This document shows, in pieces, positions 15,937 through 24,435 of a DNA stretch of 64,000 bases. The notes under the pieces were generated by a model. That model had not been told where the DNA came from and ran no database searches. It saw only the letters and a list, made by a program, of their open reading frames with translations. Numbering within the stretch: position 1 is the stretch's first letter; each line of letters starts with the position of its first letter. The translations under genes and the position numbers were made by a program. Origin of the DNA: Halomonas elongata DSM 2581 (GTDB lineage: Bacteria > Pseudomonadota > Gammaproteobacteria > Pseudomonadales > Halomonadaceae); the NCBI RefSeq assembly GCF_000196875.2, contig NC_014532.2, positions 3,224,001-3,288,000 on the forward strand, in the 5' to 3' direction.

Positions 15937-16479
15937 TCAGGCCTTGCATTGAAGTGGGTCGACCAGGCGCTCCACGCGACGCAGGATGTCGCTGGCCACG
16001 GCACGCGGCCCCCGCCGGTCGGTACGCACAATGATATCGGAGGTCGCCCGATAGAGCGGATCACGTAGCACGAACATCTCCTCGAGCACCTGACGGCGAT
16101 CGTCACGTTGCAGTAACGGACGGTTGCGATCCTTGGCCGTGCGCCGCAATTGCTGGTTCACGGTGGTATAGAGATAGATGACGGTGCCGCTTTCGCGCAG
16201 GACCCGACGATTTTCCTCGCGCAGCACGGCCCCGCCACCGGTCGCGATGACCACCTGCTCACGCTCGGCCAGCTCCCGGATCATCTGGGATTCGCGGTCA
16301 CGAAAACCCGCCTCGCCCTCCACATCGAAGATCCAGGGGATATCGGCGCCGCAACGCGCCTGGATCTCGTGGTCGCTGTCGAGGAACTCCCGCGACAGGT
16401 CGGTCGCCAGCAGGCGGCCGATGGTGCTTTTTCCGGCCCCCATGGGACCGACCAGAATCAGATTGGGTAATGCCGGCAT
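15937..16479 (-). CDS. aroK: Shikimate kinase
   Basis: A 180-residue P-loop kinase that phosphorylates shikimate. The Walker A motif GPMGAGKST is at residues 11-19, the shikimate-binding DSDHEIQ segment follows, and [12 protein letters not shown] matches the family signature. Its ATG overlaps the pilQ stop by one base (TGATG). The placement between pilQ and aroB is the classic arrangement in gammaproteobacteria. Confidence 0.96.
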   Translation of the reverse strand: MPALPNLILVGPMGAGKSTIGRLLATDLSREFLDSDHEIQARCGADIPWIFDVEGEAGFRDRESQMIRELAEREQVVIATGGGAVLREENRRVLRESGTVIYLYTTVNQQLRRTAKDRNRPLLQRDDRRQVLEEMFVLRDPLYRATSDIIVRTDRRGPRAVASDILRRVERLVDPLQCKA

Positions 16480-17816
16480 CAGTGCGTCGCCAGGTTGTCG
16501 TCCAGTATTCGGGGCGTAATGAATACCAACAACTCTACCTGATCGCTGCTGTTCTCGGTATAGCGAAATAGGTGGCCGAGCAGCGGTAGATCACCCAGCA
16601 GCGGCGTCTTGAACAGCTGACGCACCTGCTCGGTGGTGAGAATCCCACCGAGCACCACAGTATCGCCGTCGTCGACCAGTACCTGGGTGGCGATCTGGTT
16701 GGTGTCGATGGCCGGGGCTCCGCCGAAGGTTTCCTGGGCCACGGTGTCGTTGTTGATGACGAGCTCCATGATGATGCGATCGTCGGGCGTGATCTGGGGC
16801 GTGACCTCCAGGGACAGGACCGCCTCCTTGAATTCGACATTGGTGGCACCGCTCGATGTCGCCTCCTGATAGGGAATCTCGGTGCCCTGCTTGATCAACG
16901 CAGTACGCTGATTGGCGGTGATCACCCTGGGCTGGGAGATGATCCGGCTCTTGCCTTCGCTTTCCAGGGCACGCAGCTCCAGATCGAGCAGCACATCGCC
17001 GGACAGGTAACCGAAACCGAAGGTCGTGGCCGGTGACCGGGCGCTCCCCAGATCCACGGCCAATCCGCCCGTCTCGGCCACGCCACTGGAAGCACCGGCG
17101 GCATTGAGCCCGCTCGGCGTGCTGCCCTCATTGGCGGACAGCCCCCAGGAAACACCCAGCTCGCGTGCCACGCTGTCCCGGGCGATGACGATACGCGCCT
17201 CGATGCGCACCTGACGTACCGCCACATCGAGACGCTCCAGCATCCGACGAATCGCGGCGACACGCTCGGCGGTATCCTGCACCAGCAGCGTATTGGTGCG
17301 CGCATCCACGGCGACCCGACCACGCTCCGTCAGCAGGCCGAGGCCCGTCTCGCCACGCAGCATGTCCGCCAGATCCTCCGCCTTGGCGTACTTGATGCGC
17401 AGGTGCTCGGTCACCAGCGGCGCCTCGGGCGCGGCTTCCCCGCCGCTCCCCTCCAGCGCCCCGTGCCTGGCCAGCTCACCGGCAGGCGCCACCATGATGA
17501 CGTTGCCCTGCCGGCGGCTGGCCAGCCCGTGACTCTCGAGAATCAACGCCAGGGCTTGCTGCCAGGGTACTTCCTCGAGATTCAACGTGACGCGCCCGGA
17601 CACATTGTCGCTGGCCACCAGGTTGAACCCGGTGACATCGGCGATGGCCGCCAGGGCGGTGCGTATCGAGACATCCCGCAGATTGAGCGAGATGAGGCGT
17701 GTGTCAGCACCAGCCTCCTCACCTGCCCCCTCCATCGCCCGCCCATGGCAGGGCAGCACCGCCACGACCATCACCAACAAGACGGCGCCCAGTGCGCCGC
17801 TTCGCATCCATGCCAT
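16479..17816 (-). CDS. pilQ: PilQ/HofQ-type secretin (short form)
   Basis: A 445-residue outer-membrane secretin, the pore for a type IV pilus or DNA-uptake pseudopilus. A signal peptide ([27 protein letters not shown]) is followed by an STN-like segment ([25 protein letters not shown]), an N1-type domain and the C-terminal secretin core with [17 protein letters not shown] and the terminal [12 protein letters not shown]. PilQ of Pseudomonas is about 700 residues; this one lacks the N-terminal AMIN repeats and resembles HofQ in size. The start at 17816 is chosen because GGAGG lies 8 nt before it; ATGs at 17831 and 17810 are alternatives. It ends the pilMNOPQ set. Confidence 0.93.
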   Translation of the reverse strand: MAWMRSGALGAVLLVMVVAVLPCHGRAMEGAGEEAGADTRLISLNLRDVSIRTALAAIADVTGFNLVASDNVSGRVTLNLEEVPWQQALALILESHGLASRRQGNVIMVAPAGELARHGALEGSGGEAAPEAPLVTEHLRIKYAKAEDLADMLRGETGLGLLTERGRVAVDARTNTLLVQDTAERVAAIRRMLERLDVAVRQVRIEARIVIARDSVARELGVSWGLSANEGSTPSGLNAAGASSGVAETGGLAVDLGSARSPATTFGFGYLSGDVLLDLELRALESEGKSRIISQPRVITANQRTALIKQGTEIPYQEATSSGATNVEFKEAVLSLEVTPQITPDDRIIMELVINNDTVAQETFGGAPAIDTNQIATQVLVDDGDTVVLGGILTTEQVRQLFKTPLLGDLPLLGHLFRYTENSSDQVELLVFITPRILDDNLATH

Positions 17817-17848
17817 TTCCCCAGCCTCCATGCCGTGAACGCGACGCC

Positions 17849-18364
17849 TCAATCATCCAGCTCCAGCGTGACGTCGCGCTCGATCCAGCCCCCATTGCCA
17901 TCGGGGCGCCTCTCCACCAGATGCACTGCCGCGCCGGAGATCGCGACGATACGCCCCCGGTGGCGCCCGAGACGGCTGCCGACGCCCAAGCGGTGCACCG
18001 TTCCCTCCGGGGTCCTGACCAGCGCCCAGGCGGCACCCGAGGCGCTCAGCGTACCCACCAGCGTCAGCGCCTCCAGCGCAACCTGCTCGAGCGGCGGCCG
18101 CGCGGTGCTGCCCGATGGCCCTCCAGCCTCCATGCCCCCGCCTTCCCCCTCCGACTCTCCGGTCGAGAAAGGGCCGGAGGAGTCGACGAAGCGATAGCTC
18201 TCAGGCGCCAGCGTCGGCGCTGCCGACACCTCTTTCACTGCCGGGGCAACTGCATCGGCGCGCCATGCCAAGAGCCGCTGCTCCAGTTCTTCGAGACCGG
18301 CGTCATGACAGCCCACCGAAAGCGCCCCCAATCCCAGAGCGCCGACTCGCCCCCAGCGCATCAT
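17849..18364 (-). CDS. pilP: PilP-type pilus assembly lipoprotein
   Basis: A 171-residue protein with a lipoprotein signal (MMRWGRVGALGLGALSVGC; lipobox LSVGC, lipidated C19). A disordered stretch rich in Glu, Gly and Ser follows and a C-terminal beta domain ending ERDVTLELDD. Position and size fit PilP, the inner-membrane lipoprotein that connects PilN/PilO to the PilQ secretin. The ATG overlaps the pilO stop (ATGA). The sequence is poorly conserved, so the name rests on the lipobox and the operon position. Confidence 0.85.
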   Translation of the reverse strand: MMRWGRVGALGLGALSVGCHDAGLEELEQRLLAWRADAVAPAVKEVSAAPTLAPESYRFVDSSGPFSTGESEGEGGGMEAGGPSGSTARPPLEQVALEALTLVGTLSASGAAWALVRTPEGTVHRLGVGSRLGRHRGRIVAISGAAVHLVERRPDGNGGWIERDVTLELDD

Positions 18365-18978
18365 CCATCCTCCTTGGCACTCGACGATTCGACGCTGTAG
18401 GCCCTCGCCTGTACGGACAGGTGCAATCGCCCCTCTTCCACGGCCAGTCGAACGTCATGCAGGGTGACCAAGCGTGGGATATTGGCGACATCGGCAACGA
18501 AGCCTCCCAGCCGATTGAAGGATCCCGTCACCCGGACCGAAACGGGATGCACGACGACGAGCCCTGTTTCGACGGCGCTTCCAAGCCGCAGCGTCTCGAT
18601 CGTCAATTGGCGCTCGAGCGCCGCTGCTCCGATGTCGTCGATCAGCGACGCCCTGCCGGCCATCTCGGGGAAGGCGAATTCCAGCTCGAGCAAGCGCTGC
18701 TCGAGTGCTGCCACCTGCTCGCGCAAGTCCGGCAGATGCGCCGCACGGGCAGCGTCGTGGCGGTACGCCTCCAGCAACCCGGCCTCCTCCCGTTTCGCCT
18801 CATCCAGAGCCTTCAAGGTCGGCAACGCCAGAATCACGTAACTTGCGGCGCACACCACGACCGCCAGCAGAGCGCAGCACAACCCCTGCAGGCCGAGCGG
18901 CCAGCGGTCGGCGTCGCGAACGTCCAGCTCGCGCCATTCCAGTTGCCGCAGATGCTGCCAGGCCGACATCCGGCTCAT
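18361..18978 (-). CDS. pilO: PilO-type inner-membrane pilus assembly protein
   Basis: A 205-residue bitopic protein: a cytoplasmic N-terminus, one membrane helix (about residues 32-53, LQGLCCALLAVVVCAASYVILA), a coiled coil rich in Leu and Glu (ALEQRLLELEFAFPEMAG) and a periplasmic ferredoxin-like domain (GLVVVHPVSVRVTGSFNRLGGFVADVAN, written here only as the region after the coil). It pairs with PilN in the alignment subcomplex. Start 18978 overlaps the pilN stop (ATGA) with GGAGG 8 nt upstream; a longer upstream frame inside pilN is unlikely. Confidence 0.88.
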   Translation of the reverse strand: MSRMSAWQHLRQLEWRELDVRDADRWPLGLQGLCCALLAVVVCAASYVILALPTLKALDEAKREEAGLLEAYRHDAARAAHLPDLREQVAALEQRLLELEFAFPEMAGRASLIDDIGAAALERQLTIETLRLGSAVETGLVVVHPVSVRVTGSFNRLGGFVADVANIPRLVTLHDVRLAVEEGRLHLSVQARAYSVESSSAKEDG

Positions 18979-19523
18979 GACGAACGTCCTCCCCGGCCTG
19001 CCCACACCAGGTTCAGCCGGAACCGCCACCCCCGGGACAGAGGCGCCACTTCCGATAACGAGGGCGCCGCAAAGACGGGGGAAGCCTCAAGTGCCCGTAG
19101 CTGCGCGGCGATCCGCCGGTGGTTGTCGGCCGAGCCCGTCAAGACCAGCAGCCCTTCCCGCTGCACGAGGCTCGAATAGCGCACGCCCTCCATCCGTGTG
19201 GCGGCCAGGCCATTGAAGAGGGCCAGGACCTCACCGCGCTGTTCGAGTCGCTCTTTCAGCTCGGCCAGACGCCGTTCCAGATCGGCCACCCGCACCTGCC
19301 GACGTTCGACCGCCTGAACGTCGGGTCGCAAGGCCTCGACATGGCGAGCGATGAGCGCATGGCGACGCTGCTGCGCCTCGAGCCCGGCGGCGTGGTAGCG
19401 CTCCAGACCATACCCCGCCGCCACACCGAACAGCAGGGCGCCCAGCAGCATGACCCGCCAGCGACGACGACGCCTCTCCCGCCGCTCATCGCGCCATGGC
19501 AGCAGATTGATCTCGACGCTCAT
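18975..19523 (-). CDS. pilN: PilN-type inner-membrane pilus assembly protein
   Basis: A 182-residue protein that opens MSVEINLLPWRDERRERRRR; the conserved INLLPWR motif is the segment that binds PilM. One membrane helix follows (about residues 25-42), then an Arg- and Glu-rich coiled coil and a periplasmic fold with the motif RYSSLVQREGLLVLTGSA. It is encoded directly after pilM with an ATGA overlap and before pilO with another, so the four proteins are made in step. Confidence 0.9.
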   Translation of the reverse strand: MSVEINLLPWRDERRERRRRRWRVMLLGALLFGVAAGYGLERYHAAGLEAQQRRHALIARHVEALRPDVQAVERRQVRVADLERRLAELKERLEQRGEVLALFNGLAATRMEGVRYSSLVQREGLLVLTGSADNHRRIAAQLRALEASPVFAAPSLSEVAPLSRGWRFRLNLVWAGRGGRSS

Positions 19524-20548
19524 GGCCGCCCCCGCATCGCCAGACCGCAGGCAGTCAGCATGCTCGGGGCCGCCTCGGTCAGGCGACGGGCATCGACGCG
19601 CGAATGCCGTCTTACACCGTGCAACGGATCGACCACCGCCACCCGCAGCTCGCTCTTCTCCGCCAGCTGTCCCACGAGCCCCGGCAGCACGCTGACGCTT
19701 CCCGCCAACGACATGTGCCGTATCTCGAGCCCCTGCCCCGCGGCATGATAAAGCTGCAGGGCACGGCCGATCTGCCCTGCCAGGGCATCGACGAAAGGCG
19801 CCAGTGTGTCGTCCGGCAAGCCATGGCCATGCTCCGCTCCATGGCGATCACTGAACCCCTCGATCAGCATCCGACCGCCCAGGGCAATGTCATGTCGATA
19901 GACGACGCGCCCACGCTGCAGGATGTAGAAAGCGCTGCTGTCGGCACCGACATCCACCAGCGCCAGCCCTCCGCCGTCTTCCCCGGAGGACGAGGAACGG
20001 ATCCAGGGCGCGCTCATCGCCCGTTCCACGGCAAAGGTATCGACATCCACGGCCACGGGCATCAGTCCGACCCGGCGCAACAGTCCGGCACGTTGCTCGA
20101 CGGCCTGACGCCGACAGGCGACCAGCAGCACCGCTTGCTGGTCGACAGCATCGTCACAGGGCCCCAGCGACTGGAAGTCGAAGGTGATGTCATCGAACGG
20201 AAAGGGAATATGCTTGTCGGATTCGAGTTGAAGTCGGGACTCGATGTCGTCCTCGTCCAGCGAGGCGGGCAGGTTCAGGGTTCTGACGATGGCAGCCCCG
20301 GCCGGCACGGCGACACAGGCCCGCTTGCCGAGGGGCTTGGCAACGGCCAGAGCACACGACAGGGCATCGGCGACAACGTCATCATCATGGATACGATTCT
20401 CGATCACGGCCCCCGCCTGCAAGGGCGCCACCCCGAGTCCCGATACCCGGGGCCCGCCACCCTTGAAGCGAAGCTCGACGATATTGACGGTCGACGAACC
20501 GATATCGACACCGATCAAGTCCTGAGCGGCTGTCTTGAATCGCCACAT
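19520..20548 (-). CDS. pilM: PilM-type actin-like pilus assembly ATPase
   Basis: A 342-residue cytoplasmic protein of the actin/FtsA fold. The phosphate-1 loop is LIGVDIGSSTVNIVEL near the N-terminus and a second loop LALVDVGADSSAFYIL lies in the middle, followed by the adenosine-side motif LAGSVSVLPGLVGQL. PilM binds the N-terminal INLLPWR motif of PilN and docks the complex to the cytoplasmic ATPases. It is the first gene of pilMNOPQ-aroKB and is divergent from mrcA, the same arrangement as in Pseudomonas. Confidence 0.93.
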   Translation of the reverse strand: MWRFKTAAQDLIGVDIGSSTVNIVELRFKGGGPRVSGLGVAPLQAGAVIENRIHDDDVVADALSCALAVAKPLGKRACVAVPAGAAIVRTLNLPASLDEDDIESRLQLESDKHIPFPFDDITFDFQSLGPCDDAVDQQAVLLVACRRQAVEQRAGLLRRVGLMPVAVDVDTFAVERAMSAPWIRSSSSGEDGGGLALVDVGADSSAFYILQRGRVVYRHDIALGGRMLIEGFSDRHGAEHGHGLPDDTLAPFVDALAGQIGRALQLYHAAGQGLEIRHMSLAGSVSVLPGLVGQLAEKSELRVAVVDPLHGVRRHSRVDARRLTEAAPSMLTACGLAMRGRP

Positions 20549-20712
20549 TGCTCACACCCTCCGGTGCGAGTCATGCCACGGACCTCCAGTGCGTCCCTGC
20601 ACCTCGGCGACCACATCGCACGCCCGTTCTCGAAGGTTAGGCGCAAATGACAAATTCCACACAAAAACACTGTCGCCACCGGTCAACGCTGGTGGTCCCT
20701 TCTCCGTCTTCC

Positions 20713-20718
20713 TATAAT
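20713..20718 (+). promoter_or_regulatory. Probable -10 box of mrcA
   Basis: A perfect TATAAT lies 74 bases before the mrcA ATG in the 244-base gap shared with pilM. No convincing -35 is seen at 16-18 bases, so the promoter may depend on an activator. A pilM promoter on the other strand was not identified. Confidence 0.4.
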
Positions 20719-20792
20719 GGCCGTCGCATCGCACGACCACACTGCACATCTCGCTACGACGTTCTTGTTCTCAGCACGGATACCGCGTTTTC

Positions 20793-23321
20793 ATGAAGTT
20801 CCTCAGAACCCTGGTCTTTTCAGCACTCTGGCTGCTGGTTTCGCTTACCACCGCCTCGGTGCTGGCCGTGGTCGGCGCGGCACTGTATTTCGCCCCGGGG
20901 CTACCGGACGTCCGCCAGTTACAGGACTTCGAGCTGCAGACCCCGCTGCGCATCTTCACCCGCGACGGCAAGTTGATCGGCGAATTCGGCGAAGAGCGTC
21001 GCATGCCGGTGGCCTTCGACGAGATCCCGAAGGACATGGTCAATGCCCTGCTGGCCGCCGAGGACGCCAGCTATTTCGATCACCACGGTGTCGATCCCAA
21101 GGGGCTGGCCCGCGCCGCCGTCGAGCTGGTCGCCAGCGGTGGCGACATCCAGTCGGGGGGCTCGACCATCACCATGCAGGTCGCACGCAACTATCTGTTG
21201 ACCCTCGACCGGACCTATATCCGCAAGGTCCGCGAAATCCTGCTGTCGCTGGAGATGGAACAGATCCTCAGCAAGGAGCAGATCTTCGAGCTCTACGTCA
21301 ACAAGATCTTCCTCGGCCACCGTTCCTACGGCATCGCTGCCGCCGCCGAGGTCTACTATGATCGGCCGCTGGAGGAACTGACCCTGGCCGAGCAGGCCAT
21401 GATCGCCGGCCTGCCCAAGGCGCCCTCCACCTTCAACCCGCTGGCCAACGCCGAGCGCGCCTTGATCCGTCGCAACTGGATCCTGTTCCGCATGCGGGAT
21501 CTCGGCTTCATCGATCAGGCCGCCTACCAGGAAGCCGTGCAGGAACCGATCACCGCCCGCCGCCATGTCGCCAAGGCCGAGGTCCGGGCCGACTACGTCG
21601 CCGAAATGGCGCGCCAGTTCGCTACCGAGCGCTTCGGCGACAAGGCCTATACCGGGGGCTATCGCATCACCACGACCCTCGACAGCGAACTCCAGCCCAT
21701 GGCCCGGCAGGCCCTGGCCAACGGCCTGATCGCCTACGATACCCGCCACGGCTGGCGTGGCCCCGAACAGACCGACATCCCGCGCAGCCTGGCCGAAGCC
21801 CAGGAACGCACCGAGCGCCAGGGGCTCGAGGAAGAGCTCTCCGAATCACCGGAGGTCATGGAAACCGCACGGCGCGCCGCCGAACGCAGTCAGACCGAGG
21901 TCGAAGGCATCGAAGGCGACGTCAGCAACTGGCTGCAGGTACTCGAGCGCACACCCGAGCTCGGCCCACTGCAGCCGGCCATCGTGGTCGAGAGCCAGGG
22001 CCGCGAGATGCGCGTGCTGACCAGTGACCGCGAGGTCAAGACGCTAGACTGGGACGGCCTCAAGTGGGCCCGTTCCTATCGCAGCGCGCGCAGCCGTGGC
22101 GCCGCACCCAACAGTGCCGCCGACATCGCCGCCCCTGGATCGCTGGTACGCATCATGCAGCGCGAAGACGGCAGTTGGCGGCTTTCCCAGCAGCCCGATG
22201 CCCAGGGCTCGCTGGTCGTCATGGAGCCCCGGACGGGCGCCATCCTGGCACTGCAGGCCGGTTTCGACTTCGATGCCAGCAAGTTCAATCGCGCCGTCCA
22301 GGCTCGTCGCCAATCCGGCTCCATCTTCAAGCCGTTCATCTATCTAGCAGGGCTCGACAGTGGCGAGGTGACCCCCGCCACCGTGATCAACGATGCGCCG
22401 GTGGTCATGCGCGATGGCAGCAACGAGCTGTGGCGTCCCAGCAACTCCAGCGGCGACTTCCTGGGGCCGACCCGGCTGCGCGTGGGCCTGGCTCGTTCCC
22501 GTAACCTGGTGACGATTCGCCTGCTGCAATCCCTGGGGCTCGATCGTACCCTCGAGTTCCTCGATGAGTTCGGCTTCAACCCCGAACGCCTGCCCCACGG
22601 CCTCTCCCTCGCCCTGGGCAGTGCCAGCCTGACACCCCTGGAGATGACCCGTGCCTACGCGACGCTCGCCAACGGCGGCTTCCGCGTCAAGCCCTGGTTC
22701 ATCCAGCGCGTGACCCGAGGGGAACACCACACCCTGGTGGAAAAGGCCGACCCCAAGGTGGCCTGTCGCGATTGCGCCCCCGACCAGACGACCACCGAGA
22801 TCGATGGCGAGACCTACCGGGTCGCTCCGCGCATCGCCGATCCGGGCGCGGTCTACATCCTCCGCGACATGCTCCGCGAAGTCGTCGAGAGCGGCACCGC
22901 CCGCGGCGCCCTGGCGTTGGAGCGCAAGGATATCGTCGGCAAGACCGGTACCACCAACGATCAGCGCGACGCCTGGTTCGCCGGCTTCAACATGGATCTC
23001 GCCACGACCGTCTGGGTGGGCAAGGACGACAACTCGCCCACCGCCGAGTACGGCTCCCAGGCCGCCCTGCCGATCTGGGTGGACTTCATGGGACAGGCCC
23101 TTGAAGGACGCCCTGAGCGACTGCCCGAGCGTCCCGAGGATGTCGTCGAGCGGCGTGTGGACCCCAACACCGGCCGCCTGCTGCGCGACGATCAGGGTGG
23201 GGGCATCCTGGAGCTGTTCCGCGCCGACCACCTGCCCAGCTACCAGCCACGGCGCGTGGAACAGGAAGTCGAACAGGAAAGCGGCTCGCAGGGCACCGGC
23301 ATCTACGAAGCCATCTTCTGA
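20793..23321 (+). CDS. mrcA: Bifunctional penicillin-binding protein 1A (class A PBP)
   Basis: An 842-residue peptidoglycan synthase. One N-terminal membrane helix (about residues 8-32) is followed by the GT51 glycosyltransferase with the catalytic EDASYFDHHG motif and GGSTITMQ. A PBP1A OB-like insert precedes the transpeptidase, which carries the serine-lysine tetrad in SGSIFKPF, SRN, and KTGTTNDQRDAWF. It polymerises and cross-links glycan strands on the periplasmic face. The start MKFLRTLVF is the only one giving the membrane anchor. It is divergent from pilM as in Pseudomonas (ponA). Confidence 0.97.
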   Translation: MKFLRTLVFSALWLLVSLTTASVLAVVGAALYFAPGLPDVRQLQDFELQTPLRIFTRDGKLIGEFGEERRMPVAFDEIPKDMVNALLAAEDASYFDHHGVDPKGLARAAVELVASGGDIQSGGSTITMQVARNYLLTLDRTYIRKVREILLSLEMEQILSKEQIFELYVNKIFLGHRSYGIAAAAEVYYDRPLEELTLAEQAMIAGLPKAPSTFNPLANAERALIRRNWILFRMRDLGFIDQAAYQEAVQEPITARRHVAKAEVRADYVAEMARQFATERFGDKAYTGGYRITTTLDSELQPMARQALANGLIAYDTRHGWRGPEQTDIPRSLAEAQERTERQGLEEELSESPEVMETARRAAERSQTEVEGIEGDVSNWLQVLERTPELGPLQPAIVVESQGREMRVLTSDREVKTLDWDGLKWARSYRSARSRGAAPNSAADIAAPGSLVRIMQREDGSWRLSQQPDAQGSLVVMEPRTGAILALQAGFDFDASKFNRAVQARRQSGSIFKPFIYLAGLDSGEVTPATVINDAPVVMRDGSNELWRPSNSSGDFLGPTRLRVGLARSRNLVTIRLLQSLGLDRTLEFLDEFGFNPERLPHGLSLALGSASLTPLEMTRAYATLANGGFRVKPWFIQRVTRGEHHTLVEKADPKVACRDCAPDQTTTEIDGETYRVAPRIADPGAVYILRDMLREVVESGTARGALALERKDIVGKTGTTNDQRDAWFAGFNMDLATTVWVGKDDNSPTAEYGSQAALPIWVDFMGQALEGRPERLPERPEDVVERRVDPNTGRLLRDDQGGGILELFRADHLPSYQPRRVEQEVEQESGSQGTGIYEAIF

Positions 23322-23327
23322 TCCCGT

Positions 23328-23354
23328 GGTGGGGCGGCAGGATGCCGCCTCACC
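23328..23354 (+). terminator. Hairpin downstream of mrcA
   Basis: GGTGGGGCGGCA (23328-23339) pairs with TGCCGCCTCACC (23343-23354) with one G-T pair, a 12-bp stem with a GGA loop, 6 bases after the mrcA stop. No T run follows, so it may be only a 3'-end stabiliser. Confidence 0.4.
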
Positions 23355-23407
23355 CCTCATCGCCGAACGTCACTCCAGCTCCCATCCACGATGACCGGGA
23401 GATCATC

Positions 23408-24160
23408 ATGCGTTTCAAGGTGCGCCATGTCCTATGGACCAGCCTGGGGCTGCTGGCACTCGTCGGCGACGCCAGCGCCCGCCCCTTCTATTCGCCGCCC
23501 CCTCCCGCCGAGGATACTCCGACCTGGAGCGGCACGGCCGAGCTCGGCTATACCAGCCTCTCCGGCAACACCGACAGCCAGACATTGATCACCAAGGGCC
23601 ACCTGGCCTGGCTGACCGGCGACTTCACCCATAGCCTGCGCGGCGAGATACGTCACGTTACCAAGGATGACGAGACCAGCGCCGAGCGCTACCAGGTGAC
23701 CGCCCGGGAGCGTTACGATCTCAATGGCATGGACTATCTGTTCGGCTTCACGCGCTGGGACAAGGACCGGTTCAGCGGCTACCACTACCAGATCACCGCC
23801 ATCGCCGGCTATGGCCGCCGCGTGCTGAACGACGACCACCAATCACTGGCCCTGGAAGCCGGACCGGGCTACCGCCACGACAGCCTGCCCGACACGAGCG
23901 ACCGCCACCTGGGCGTGGCCTATGGCGCCCTGGACTACCAGTGGAAACTGTCCGAAACCGCCAGCCTCGGCCAGGAGTTCTCCCTCGAGCACACACGCGA
24001 GAACCTCACGTCACGCTCGCTGACCTCGCTGACCGCCAGAATCAACGATCACCTGGCCCTCAAGCTTTCCCATGAGCTCGAGCGCAACTCCCAGCCGCCC
24101 GAAGAGGCAATGGCCAAGACCGATCGCACCACCACCGCCTCGCTGATCTACGACTGGTAA
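23408..24160 (+). CDS. ydiY: YdiY-type outer-membrane beta-barrel protein (DUF481)
   Basis: A 250-residue exported protein. A signal peptide (MRFKVRHVLWTSLGLLALVGDASA) is followed by amphipathic strands with alternating aromatic residues and the DUF481 opening WSGTAELGYTSLSGNTDSQTL; the chain ends in Trp (LIYDW), as outer-membrane barrels do with a terminal aromatic residue. The family is annotated in databases as salt-induced outer-membrane protein; its molecular role is unknown. The ATG at 23408 has GGGAG upstream; the frame is open before it but lacks a signal-like start. It stands alone between mrcA and a strong bidirectional terminator. Confidence 0.85.
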   Translation: MRFKVRHVLWTSLGLLALVGDASARPFYSPPPPAEDTPTWSGTAELGYTSLSGNTDSQTLITKGHLAWLTGDFTHSLRGEIRHVTKDDETSAERYQVTARERYDLNGMDYLFGFTRWDKDRFSGYHYQITAIAGYGRRVLNDDHQSLALEAGPGYRHDSLPDTSDRHLGVAYGALDYQWKLSETASLGQEFSLEHTRENLTSRSLTSLTARINDHLALKLSHELERNSQPPEEAMAKTDRTTTASLIYDW

Positions 24161-24168
24161 CCCATGAA

Positions 24169-24202
24169 ACGACGCCGCCGGCCCTGGGGCCGGCGGCGTC
24201 GT
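24169..24202. terminator. Bidirectional terminator between ydiY and maeB
   Basis: A 16-base arm (24169-24184) is followed after 2 bases by its exact complement (24187-24202), giving a very stable GC stem 8 bases after the ydiY stop. On the minus strand TTTC follows. It separates two convergent genes. Confidence 0.7.
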
Positions 24203-24214
24203 CTTGCATTGTGC

Positions 24215-24322
24215 GGGATGTGGGAGCGCAGGCTCAGCCGCCGCATGGAAATGCTGAATAAATAGCCGAGCGTCGTGAAGGCTAGGCCCGCTCCCGGCGG
24301 GCCATCGCATTTCCCACATCCC
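24215..24322. repeat. Long-spaced perfect inverted repeat
   Basis: GGGATGTGGGA (24215-24225) and TCCCACATCCC (24312-24322) are exact 11-base complements 86 bases apart, flanking a non-coding stretch. The inner region also holds GGAAATGCTGAATAAA, a near copy of a sequence at 3667-3682. Confidence 0.55.
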
Positions 24323-24333
24323 CGTGGGTCACA

Positions 24334-24430
24334 CAAGGCGCCCGGAGCACAGAAAGCGAGACATAACATGTCGTTAGGCGAGCTTTCGCGCACCGCGTCA
24401 CGCAGTGATTTGCACGTGCAGGCATTTAAG
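24334..24430 (+). repeat. Dispersed intergenic repeat, family 2, copy A
   Basis: About 95 bases starting CAAGGCGCCCGGAGCA and including TTTCGCGCACCGCGTCACGC align without large gaps to 31474-31575, by eye at roughly two-thirds identity. It fills the 3' space between the convergent genes ydiY and maeB. No coding function is seen. Confidence 0.5.
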
Positions 24431-24435
24431 CAGTA

